Shown here piece after piece: positions 46,561 to 59,300 of a DNA stretch of 64,000 nucleotides; the first letter of the stretch is position 1, and each line of letters opens with the position of its first letter. The notes below the pieces were generated by a model, which saw nothing but the letters and a program-made list of their open reading frames with translations, was not told the DNA's origin and did not search any database. A program made the position numbers and the translations under genes. This DNA is from Lotus japonicus (lineage: Eukaryota; Streptophyta; Magnoliopsida; Fabales; Fabaceae): assembly GCF_012489685.1 (NCBI RefSeq), contig NC_080045.1, positions 51,605,096-51,669,095 on the forward strand, given 5' to 3'.

Positions 46561-47074
46561 GTTACACATAATGCTGACCTATATCAGTTAATGCATTATG
46601 TTTTTAAAATTAAGTATTGATTTGTATCTATTTATTTATTTGATTTAATTCTTTTAAATAAAAACTTCAAATTTGAATGATATTGTCAAATTAGCATTGA
46701 TTCTATTTACTACTTTCCAATTTAACCATATGTTCGACCAAATTAAAACCGCAAAATGCTGAGGAAAATTTGAATTTGGATTGATTACATTTAATGCTAT
46801 CAAATGTTAGGATATTTTCGACGGGAAATTTAAGATTTATTCATCTTATTCAATTCAAATTCAATTCGAATATTCAGTTTTGTAATAGGAATCATAAGAA
46901 TTACTATAATACTCGAATAAAAAGTCAAGGGTGTATTCTTTGCACTTTTTCTTTACATTGTGAGCCACACTTATCTGATTTCTATATAAATCACCTAATG
47001 CTATTCTTCACCATCATCAGTCCTTTCATCATCCACCAATTAATTAGCTTTGAAATATACTTTGTTCTGATCTC

Positions 47075-48538
47075 ATGGCAATTGACGATGTCGCCACCCT
47101 CGATGCCTCGAAGGAGAATTGGACTATTGTGGCAAAGGTTATTCGTTTATGGCATAGTCCGAGCTTATATGGCTCAAAGCTTCCATTTTCCATGGACATG
47201 ATTCTTATGGATGACAAGGTATATCACTTTTTATTATAATCACCATGTTTTAAGTTAATTTTTTTGAAATGGTTGGTAAATCTCTTATGTTCTCTTATTG
47301 TTAAATTTCAGGGTCATAAGATTCACGCTTCGGTAAGAAAGACTCTTATATACCGATTCCAATCTTTGCTAAGTGAAGGTCGGGTATATCAGATTTCATT
47401 TTTTGATGTTGGTGAAAGCGGTCGTGACTTCCGTCCAACCTCGCATCCATGGAAAATCAACTTTGACATTCATACTTCTGTGAGATTGGTTCCCAACAAG
47501 GCGATAAACTTAAGCCCTTATTCTTTTGTGCCACTCTCTGATATAATTTCTAAGGACCTTGATACATCTTTTCTTATAGGTATATACTCTTTTCAAATCT
47601 TTTTGCTTTTAAATCACTACTCTAAAATTTGGATTAATGTTTTTTTGATTGAGCAGATGTAATTGAGATTCCCACTAGTGCAACTGGTGAGCAAGAATTT
47701 GAGAAAGACGGGGAAAAACATAAGATAATTACTATTCAACTTGACCAAGATGGGTACACTCTTGACTTTAAATTTTATTCACATTTTTTCATTATTTATT
47801 ATTATTAAATCATTTTTATATTTTCCTAAATTTTTAAATAGGGATAGGGTTGAATGTGCCTTTTTTGGCAAGTATGTTGCGGAAATCGTAGGTTATCTTG
47901 CATCGGGAGATGCAACAAATACTGTTGTGGTGGTGCAATGTGCAAAGATCAAGCCTTTTAAAGGTATTGAAAAGTTTGATATGGTGTCGAATGATCAAAA
48001 TTTCGTTGCGCATATTATTTTCCTTTATTCTAATTTTTTTTACAGGTAAGACAAGTCTCCAAAATGTTTATGGGGCTACAAAGGTTCTTTTTAATCCTCT
48101 CATACAAGAAGCTGCCAGTCTCCGAGCTCGGTGAGTTTTATTCTAATTTTTTAAACCTCTTTCATTTTTTCTATTCATAACAAACTATGAAATCAGCTAT
48201 CTTCCAGGTTCTTGGAATCAAATGATACTGCTGCACAAGTGATTAGCCCGCTGCAGGACTCGGCAAAAAAACTACCCCTGAAGAATGATTTTCTAAAACT
48301 TAGTGATGGGAAAACCATTGAGCAACTCAAATATTTTGCTGAGGTATACTTTTGACTTTACAATTCAATAATAATTTATATTCCATTCATTTTTAGTTAC
48401 AACATATATTACACGTTTTGATTTACACATTTAATTTAGCAGAAGTCCTATTGTGTTGTTCTTGGTACGGTTAAGTATATCGCAGAGGGTATGGATTGGT
48501 ATTACCCTGCTTGCAAATGTAGCAAGAAGATGAATTAA
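47075..48538 (+). CDS. RPA70-like single-strand DNA-binding protein of the Helitron
   Basis: Seven exons with clean GT-AG joins: 47075-47218, 47312-47579, 47657-47753, 47842-47963, 48046-48130, 48208-48343 and 48443-48538, 315 residues, no stops. The N-terminal OB fold resembles the DUF223/RPA1 group found in plant Helitrons (NWTIVAKVIRLWHSPSL, MDMILMDDKGHKIHA, GRVYQISFFDVG). A second OB-like part follows (FFGKYVAEIVGYLASGD, VVVQCAKIKPFKGKTSLQN, VLFNPLIQEA). The last exon begins the third OB domain (VVLGTVKYIAEGMDWYYPAC), but the protein stops just after CKCSKKMN, so most of the zinc ribbon is missing. Helitron RPAs are thought to protect single-stranded transposon DNA. Intact reading across seven exons beside a wrecked helicase is unusual. 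Confidence 0.8.
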
Positions 48539-49850
48539 TTTTTTAGACACAATTATTAATATTTAATTTTCTGCAATCTTTCATTTCTTTTAATTATTTG
48601 TGGTTCATAGTAGACAAATTAATTATTATTCTTTACATATTTAAGTATTATTTTTTATTTTAGAATAAATATAGAAAACGAAATGATGACCTAGATCAGG
48701 TTCAAATTGGGAATTTAGTTAATGTATTATTTTTTTTTCCATTAATTTAAAAAACGAAAATGATTTATTATTCCTTGCCTAATTCTGCTTTAATTATTGG
48801 GAAAAACTTTGGGCATTAATGTTTGATTGATTCCAACCCATAAAAAAAGGATTTAGTTAATCAATGTGATAAATTGATAAATAATCAGTATTACCTTAAT
48901 GATGTACAAATTTTCGTTTTTTTATATATTTATAAAAAACTGTATTAACACATTTTTTTTTCCAAAATCCAATCTCACTATTATTTCTTTCAGGTTAAAA
49001 AAAAATCCGGAACAAATCTATTTTAGAGCTTCACTAAGGAAACCCATTTATGTGTCAATTTTTTTTAAAAATGTTTTATCTATGAGTATCACGTTAAAAA
49101 TACAACCATTTTTTAAAAATATTGCAAATTTGATTACAAAATTTTGGTAAGTATGATTAGAAGGAAAAAATTGCACTTGATTAAATGCATTTTCTTTCTA
49201 ATATTGGAAAAAAAATCTCAATATTTATCATTTAATATAAATTTCTTATTTAATTTAATTTCCTTATTTCATTTAATTTTCTTATTTTAGTTAATAGTGT
49301 AGATTTTAACCCAACACTCAATATTTTTTTAAAATTTTTTAAGTAAAATATTGAGTGTATATTCGTAATCATTAATATATTATTCCCAAATTAATCAATT
49401 CATGAACCCATAGCTGCTATTAATTTTCAGTTTTAATTTCGTAAAAAAAAATCCGTGATATTCCATACACTTTTAAATGAATTTAAGAGGATTAATTATT
49501 TATTATGAGTACCATCATTCTCTCCATTATCAAAGATTTTTCAAACTTATAGAAATATGAAAGCATTAAATGACTTTTAAAATAAATTAATACCAGAAGA
49601 TTCATACCTCTTTTTAAATTATTTCAAATGGAAGTAACTACAATTATGGACGGAAAATTATAGCATACATTATAATCATTAATAAATTATTCCCTGCTGT
49701 GAAAACAAAAATAAATTATTCCCAAATGTATCACCGCATTAACCCATTGCTTATGAAGGTATAAATGCTTTTAAATAAACATAATTAAGGCACTACATAA
49801 TCCTTCCTAATTTTTGTTGTTTACCAACCTGATGTATACTGATACATTGT
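48539..49850. other. AT-rich Helitron interior
   Basis: No recognisable Rep endonuclease. The 83-residue ORF at 48899-49150 has no domain. This is where the missing N-terminal part of RepHel would be expected. Confidence 0.45.
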
Positions 49851-51524
49851 GCTATCATTGAGATCTTCGTATAGAGGATGAAGAATTACAGAACTTATGT
49901 ATGATTGAGATTGAAAAAATATTGCAAGGCAATGGAAGGTCGCTCAAGGAATTTCCATGTTTACCATACCCTAAATTTTTAGAAATTCATAATTTTGAAA
50001 ATAGATTCGTTGCAGATGAGTTGAATTATAATAGGGATGAAATGGTAAAGATTCAAGATGAATTGGTCAGTTCTCTTACTTCGGAGCAAGAGATTGTTTA
50101 TAAGAACGTTTTGGATGTTGTTTTGTCTGATAACTGTGGATTCTTTTTTCTATATGGTTTTGGAGGAACTAGAAAAACATTTGTTTGTAATACATTATCT
50201 GCTGCTTTGCGTTCAAGGGGCCTTATCATCTTAAATGTGGCATCTAGCAGAATTGCATCGCTATTGTTACCTGGAGGTAGAACGGCTCATTCAAGGTTTT
50301 CTATTCCTATTTCAATAAATGAGATATCAACCTGTAATCTTCGTCAAGGTTCCCCAAAAGCTGAATTATTGAAAAAAGCAAGCCTAATTATTTAGGATGA
50401 GGCACCTATGTTAAACAAACATTGCTTTGAAGCTTTAGACAGATCTCTAAATGACATTATGAAGACTCAGTCTACCCATGGTTATGACATTCCATTCGGA
50501 GGTAAACTTGTGGTACTAGGAGGCGACTTTAGACAAATACTTCCATTTATTTCCAAAGGAAGCCGTTCTTAAATTGTCGGTTCAGCTATCAATTCTTCAT
50601 ATCTGTGGAAGCATTGCAAGGTAATGAAGTTGACTGTTAATATGAGATTGCAAAATGCTACATCGACTTCTTCAGCAGCAGAAATAAAAGAGTTTGCAGA
50701 TTGGTTGCTTCAAGTGGGAGATGGTACAGTTAAAACAATTGATGAGGAAGAAACACTTATTGAGATTCCTCCAGATATTCTTATTGAACAGTGTAAGGAA
50801 CCGTTGCTTGAATTAGTTAATTTTGCATATCCGAAACTTGCGCATAATTTGCAAAAAAAAATCCTTCTTTCAAGAAAGAGCGATCCTTGCACCAACACTT
50901 GAAAGTGTAGAGGAAATCAACAACTTTATGTTAGCAATGATTCCTGGTGATGAAACAGAATATTTGAGTTGTGATACTCTGTGAAAGTCAGACGAAGATT
51001 CGGGTGTCAATGCGGAATGGTTTACATCAGAATTCTTAAATGATTTCAAATGCTCTGGAATTCCAAACCATGCGATTAAACTAAAAGTTGGTGTCCCGAT
51101 CATGCTCATTCAAAACATTGACCAAGCTGCAGGGTTGTGTAATGGCACTCGAATGATAGTCAAAACTTTGACTAAATATATAATTGTTGCTACTGTTTTA
51201 AATGGAAACAAGATGGGTGAAACAACATTTATTCCAAGGATGAGTTTAACTCCATCTAATTCTGACATTTCATTCAAATTTCAGCGCAGACAATTCCCAA
51301 TTACTTTATGTTTTGCAATGACTATAAATAAAAGTCAGGGGCAATCTTTATCTCATGTTGGACTGTATTTGCCAAGGCATGTCTTTACTCACGGGCAGTT
51401 ATATGTTACACTTTCTAGAGTTAAATCTAGAAAGGGGTTGAAGATGCTCATCATAGATGACGAAGGAGTTGTATCTAACACTACACGCAACGTGGTGTAT
51501 CAAGAAGTCTTCGATAATATTTGA
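49851..51524 (+). pseudogene. Helitron Pif1-type helicase, broken
   Basis: The reading frame starts within DEELQNLCMIEIEKIL, the linker before the helicase in plant RepHel proteins. Landmarks: LTSEQEIVYKNVLD, a Walker A loop changed to GFGGTRKTF (usual GTGKT, so Gly to Arg before the key Lys), DEAPM (Walker B), GGDFRQILPF, and the C-terminal half with GVPIMLIQNID, MTINKSQGQSL, VTLSRVKS. Damage: TAG at 50393-50395, TAA at 50570-50572, a frameshift at an A9 run (50853-50861) and TGA at 50982-50984. It cannot make a full 5'-3' helicase. The Rep part upstream is missing. No intron is apparent. Confidence 0.85.
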
Positions 51525-52112
51525 CATGTAAGTGCTTTTTTATCTTACAAATAATTTCAAATTAAATTTCATTAATAGGAAAACTGATATGGTTATTAAT
51601 TTTATTTTTGACAGCATAAAAAGATGTCAAGGAGTTTATTGATCATCAAATTTGAAGGTTTATTGGCGCTTTTATAAGGTTTATTTAACATTTTCAAATT
51701 ATACACAGTTTATATTTGTATTGGTTAATTATTATTACTCTTATATAATTTTTTGCCTTTGTAGGTTCTATAGCTCAAATTTACTTGATTGACAACAAGA
51801 TCGGTTATGAAGTTTTTATCATTAATCATGGACTACAACTTCTAATAACCGTTCATGTCGTTGTCATTGTTATGTTTATCTTATTTCAATTTCAATGTAA
51901 TGCATTCCTTAAAAACTTGGTTCTTATTACTATTCAAGTGTTGAGAGTGTGAGGTATATACAACCTCATCAAATTAATATATTTAATGTTGTCCATTCAT
52001 CTACCTGTTTGTATCATATGTTCGGTTCCATATCTGTTTTACATACTAAAAAGAGTCTAAACTAAGTTAAAACTTATTTCTACTGATTCATCTTTCAAAT
52101 AAATTTAATCGT
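51525..52112 (+). other. Helitron 3' region
   Basis: Non-coding stretch between the helicase remnant and the terminal hairpin. AT-rich, no ORF of note. Confidence 0.5.
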
Positions 52113-52140
52113 CGTGCAACGCACGGGTAAAAAACACTAG
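52113..52140 (+). other. Helitron 3' terminal hairpin and CTAG end
   Basis: CGTGC-AAC-GCACG stem-loop, 11 bases, then CTAG. The same tail GGGTAAAAAACACTAG ends the Helitron at 19375. Confidence 0.9.
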
Positions 52141-53225
52141 TGATAGAGATAGGAGATAAAAAGAAGACAAAAAATGAGGTAGATAAGAAAGAGAAAATTA
52201 TTTTATATTGAAAGGAATTTTTGTATTCACTGTGTCAGTTTCTTTGCCATTTAAAAGACCCCACTATTTAGAGTAGAAAGAAAAAAAACTGAATGTGTTG
52301 TGCTAATTTCTTCGCATTTTTGCAAAGATCATGAAAAGCGCATGAGATCCGTGATTTGATACTCTTTTTTCTCCTGTCGACTTCCTCAAAACGAGCGTGG
52401 AGTTTTGTTTCTCATTAAGTTCTTTCTCACTTATCTTCTCCATCAAAAGTATGCTCAAGCAACTAGAATGTCTAACATTTTTAAAAGATTTTTTTTTTAA
52501 TTTGGTTTCTGGAAGATTGTTGATTCAACCATCGCAAGATAACACAAGCTAGAGAAATGCATAAAACAGAGAAACTAAGCAAGAAAGATTATATGTATAT
52601 TCAATCAACTTAAGACAAATATGAGTATGACACTCTATTTTACTAAAAAGCTATTTGAGTGAGCTATTCTTATTCGCTCAATTTAGTCCATCATAAGTTC
52701 ATAAAAAAGTGAATCAATCTCTCATAACTCACATTTTAATGAGTTAAAAAAATAGTTGATCTGACTCGACTCACTTAGGGTTGGTGGGTTGAGTTGACTC
52801 ATCTAATTAAAAATATTAAAAAGTTCATATATAAAATGTAATAAAATAAAAATAATTATTAAATAGATAAAAAAAAATAGAAAATCGTGGCTAAGGAAAA
52901 AAAACAAAAAGTTGGTTCGACCCACCCGAACTTAGTTAGAAGCCTAGAACCTACTTGTAACATAATAATGGTGAGTGTTTTTTTTTTCTTTTTTGGCAAT
53001 TCGACTTCTATTTGAGCCGAATTGTCGCACAACCCATAACTCATATTAAATGAACTTATGAAGTTCTTACAAAACTTTAATACAAGTTTTTCAAGAATCT
53101 TATTCTCAAAGATAAAATTCATCCACGTTAAAAAAAAAAGATAAAATTCATTACATACTACATTCATAGAGGTGAAATGATTAATATTGTAGTCTTTCTC
53201 ACTCATTTTTTCACTAATCCCAGGA
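52141..53225. other. Spacer and 3' flank of the reductase gene
   Basis: The first 60 bases continue the target repeat of the Helitron. The rest is AT-rich. The ORF at 52859-53206 (minus) is low-complexity and unrecognised. Confidence 0.4.
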
Positions 53226-55497
<2,272 letters not shown>

Positions 55498-55558
55498 TTT
55501 TGTTAATCACCTTTCAGTTCAGCCTTTGTTCTCTGTTGCTGTGCCTCTCTCTATGTGC

Positions 55559-55567
55559 ATTTATATA
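55559..55567 (-). promoter_or_regulatory. TATA box of the reductase gene
   Basis: TATATAAAT on the minus strand about 62 bp before the start codon. An LTR retrotransposon begins only about 280 bp further upstream. Confidence 0.55.
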
Positions 55568-55843
55568 TAATTTAATACATTTCCAAATTTAGGAAACAGA
55601 GAGCAGAGAGCTTCGAGCATGAATTGTATTTGTTTTAGCTAATTGCTCCTCTAATTAATTAAAGTAGCAAATCATCTGATCATGGAGAACTAGTTCTCCG
55701 CAAAAGAAGACATTTAATTTACAAGTGATAAGGGGAGTGCACTATTGGACAAAATCAAAATCCTAGGTGAACGCAGAACCTTAAACACCTGAGATTTCCT
55801 TATCTTAATTCGACAAAAGTTTGCATAGTTCCAAGAAGAGTAA

Positions 55844-56170
55844 TGATATATACCCCCTCATTTTTTAAACACTTCATTTCTGGACTGGGCGAGCCACTAG
55901 AGGGGCAACGCCCAGGGGTTAGCTCGCCAAAGAGCAAGAGTTTGGCCTTGGGTTGGGCCTCGACTCCGGAGGCCCAATCAGCCCAATAGGTAGTACTCAA
56001 GCCCTATAAATAGGAGGTAGTCATCAATTGTAAGGGACTTTGGCTCATTGGATGAAATAACACATGAAATTCAGCATTCTCTCTCTCATTCTCTCTCTCA
56101 TTCTCTCTCGCTAGCACAATCTCTCTACCCTTAGGTACTATACCTTTCCTCAATGTTCATTCCCAGAACA
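55844..56170 (+). mobile_element. 5' LTR of a Ty3/gypsy Tat-lineage retrotransposon
   Basis: Begins TGATATATACCCC and ends CCCAGAACA (TG...CA). It contains a TATA box, CTATAAATA, at 56004-56012 and a CT-rich tract (56083-56110) where the transcript probably starts. A primer-binding-like site follows. The length of about 327 bp assumes the TG at 55844 is the true end; the 3' LTR lies beyond the window, so this cannot be checked here. Confidence 0.65.
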
Positions 56171-56190
56171 TTTGGCGCCGTCTGTGGGGA
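56171..56190 (+). other. tRNA primer-binding site
   Basis: TGGCGCCGTCTGTGGGGA begins about two bases after the LTR end, the position and type of PBS seen in plant Tat, Athila and Ogre-like elements. I do not assign the tRNA. Confidence 0.6.
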
Positions 56191-56334
56191 CTGTAAACTT
56201 TCTACTCCCATTCACGTGGATTGATTGTGCAGGAAGTTATCTCTGATTGCGATTAGGCAATTCTCTGGTTTTCTGATTTTGATTCTGTGACCGGTGTTCG
56301 TTTTCCGATCGGGTTTGCGTCATTCCTAGTGTGG

Positions 56335-59300
56335 ATGGAGACTCGACGCAGGAGGCAGCATCATTCACCAGTGCGACAGCGAATTTCGCCGCCTCGGCGG
56401 CCTCATCGAGTTGTCCTGGATTCTCCGATATGAACGGCGGGGGTACATCCGCCTTCTCCTCCTCCATCACCACCACCTCCTCCGTCGCCTTCGCAGGTCG
56501 GATCTCTGGAGCGCTCACCAGAGAATTCACCTGCTCCGGAGCAACAACCGGCGGTGACACAGGAGCAATGGCGCCATATGATGCGCAGCATTGGCAACAT
56601 CCAGCAGCGGAATGAGCATCTACAAGCTCAGTTAGATTTCTATCGCCGCGGGCAACAGGATGATGGAAGCAGGGAGGCGGATTCTGTAGCCGAGTTCCGT
56701 CCATTCTCGGAGGACGTTGAGAGTGTGGCAATTCCGGATAATATGAAAACGTTAGTTCTGGATTCCTACAGTGGAGATTCTGATCCGAAGGATCATCTAC
56801 TGTATTTCAACACTAAGATGGTGATAATTGCGGCATCGGATGCGGTGAAGTGCAGGATGTTTCCATCGACGTTCAAGTCAACGGCGATGGCATGGTTCAC
56901 GACTTTGCCGCGCGGATCGATTTCGAATTTCAGAGACTTTTCATCCAAGTTTCTGGTACAATTCTCGGCGAATAAGAATCAGCCGGTAACAATCAATGAC
57001 CTGTACAACATTCGCCAACAAGATGGAGAGTCACTGAAGGAATACATGGCACGGTACAGCGCTGCATCGGTTAAGGTAGAAGACGAAGAACCTCGAGCTT
57101 GTGCTCTGGCATTCAAGAATGGTTTGTTACCGGGAGGGTTGAACAGCAAGTTGACACGCAAGCCGGGACGTTCGATGGAAGAGATGCGTGCTCGAGCCAG
57201 CACTTATATCTTAGACGAAGAGGACGATGCTTTCAAAAGAAAGCGCGCGAAACTGGAAAAAGGCGACACGTCACCCAAGCGCGCGAAAAAAGATAAGAAC
57301 GGCGAAGATAAGGGGGATGGCAAGCAGCAGAGACCAGATAAGGGGAAGGCGGTATTCAAACCGACCAAGGAACAGTTGTATCCACGGCGCGATGATTATG
57401 AACAACGCCGGCCTTGGCAATCTAAGTCTCATCGCCAGCGGGAGGAGACTGGGATGGTGATGAACACAAATTTATCGGATATGCTCCGAGGGGCGAGGGA
57501 CGCAAATCTAGTGGATGAGCCGGAGGCCCCAAAATATCAGCCACGGGATGCCAATCCCAAGAAGTGGTGTGAGTTCCATCGGTCCGCCGGGCACGATACG
57601 GACGACTGTTGGACTTTGCAGCGGGAGATTGATAAGTTGATTCGGGCGGGATATCAAGGAAATCGCCAAGGTCCGTGGCGCAACGGTGGCGATCAAAACA
57701 AAGCGCATAAGCGAGAGGAGGAACGAACGGACAATAAGGGAAAGAAGAAGCAAGAATCAGCGGCTATCGCCACAAAAGGGGCCGATGACACGTTCGCTCA
57801 ACTCTCAAGACCGCCCGTAGGGACCATAAACACCATCGCCGGAGGATTTGGCGGCGGTGGCGACACCCATGCGGCGCGAAAGCGTCATGTTCGTGCAGTT
57901 AATTCGGTTCATGAAGTTGCTTTCGGATTCGTGCACCCTGACATCACAATCTCGATGGCAGACTTTGAGGGGATAAAACCCCACAAGGACGACCCGATAG
58001 TGGTGCAATTAAGGTTGAATAGTTTCAACGTCAGAAGGGTACTTCTGGATCAGGGTAGTTCGGCTTATATTATCTACGGTGACGCATTCGACAAGTTGGG
58101 ACTAACTGACAATGATCTAACTCCGTATGCGGGAACCCTGGTGGGTTTTGCAGGTGAGCAAGTGATGGTGCGAGGATACATTGATCTAGACACAATATTC
58201 GGGGAAGATGAGTGTGCCAGGGTTTTGAAGGTAAGATATCTGGTTCTCCAGGTGGTGGCATCTTACAATGTCATCATCGGGCGAAATACATTGAATCGCC
58301 TTTGTGCTGTAATCTCAACAGCCCACTTGGCGGTCAAGTATCCGCTAAGCAGTGAAAAGGTTGGAAAGCTGAAGGTGGACCAGAAGATGGCGAGGGAATG
58401 TTATAATAACTGCCTTAACTTGTACGGCAAGAAAAGTGCGTTGGTCGGTCATAGATGTTATGAAATTGAAGCTTCGGATGAAAATCTTGAACCACGTGGC
58501 GAGGGGCGGGTAAACAGGCCCACGCCAATCGAGGAAACAAAGGCGCTAAAGTTTGGCGATCGCACTTTGAAGATTGGGACCAGACTGACGGACGAACAGG
58601 AGACGCGCCTGACAAAGCTCCTTGGGGAGAACCTAGATTTGTTTGCTTGGAGCTGCAAAGACATGCCCGAAATTGATCCAAACTTCATCTGCCATCGGTT
58701 AGCATTGAATCCAAGTGTCAAGCCAGTTTCACAACTCAGGAGGCGCTTGGGTGGCGACAAGGGGAAGGCAGTGCAACAGGAAGTTGACAAGCTGCTGACG
58801 GCAGAATTCATCAGGGAAGTGAAATATCCGACGTGGTTGGCGAACGTCGTAATGGTAAAGAAGGCGAACGGGAAATGGCGGATGTGCGTGGATTACACAG
58901 ACTTAAACAAAGCATGTCCAAAGGATTCGTATCCCCTTCCCAGCATTGATAGTCTCGTTGATGGTGCCTCGGGCAACGAACTGCTTAGCTTGATGGATGC
59001 TTATTCTGGCTATCATCAAATCCGCATGCACCCGGCAGACGAGGACAAAACAGCTTTCATGACCGCCAGAGTCAATTATTGCTATCGCACCATGCCGTTT
59101 GGACTAAAGAATGCTGGGGCGACCTACCAAAGATTGATGGATAGGGTGTTTGCTGGGCAGGTGGGAAGAAACATGGAGGTTTACGTTGATGATATGATTG
59201 TTAAATCAGTACATGGTTTGGACCATCATCAAGATCTGGAGGAAGCATTTGGCGAGATAAGAAAGCACAATATGCGCCTCAACCCGGAGAAATGCTCTTT

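Larger units (their letters stand above)
45883..52140 (+). mobile_element. Helitron, 6.26 kb, carrying RPA-like and Pif1-like genes
   Basis: The 5' end is TCTATATACTTTAGAAAAGA, preceded by A (45882). The 3' end is hairpin CGTGC-AAC-GCACG (52113-52125), then GGTAAAAAACACTAG ending at 52140 and followed by T. Insertion is between A and T with no duplication, as for Helitrons. The flanks rejoin into a repeat seen uninterrupted at about 33920-34040, which supports both ends. Cargo: an RPA70-like gene and a damaged Pif1 helicase. No HUH-type Rep domain is recognisable, so the copy is probably not autonomous. Confidence 0.88.
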
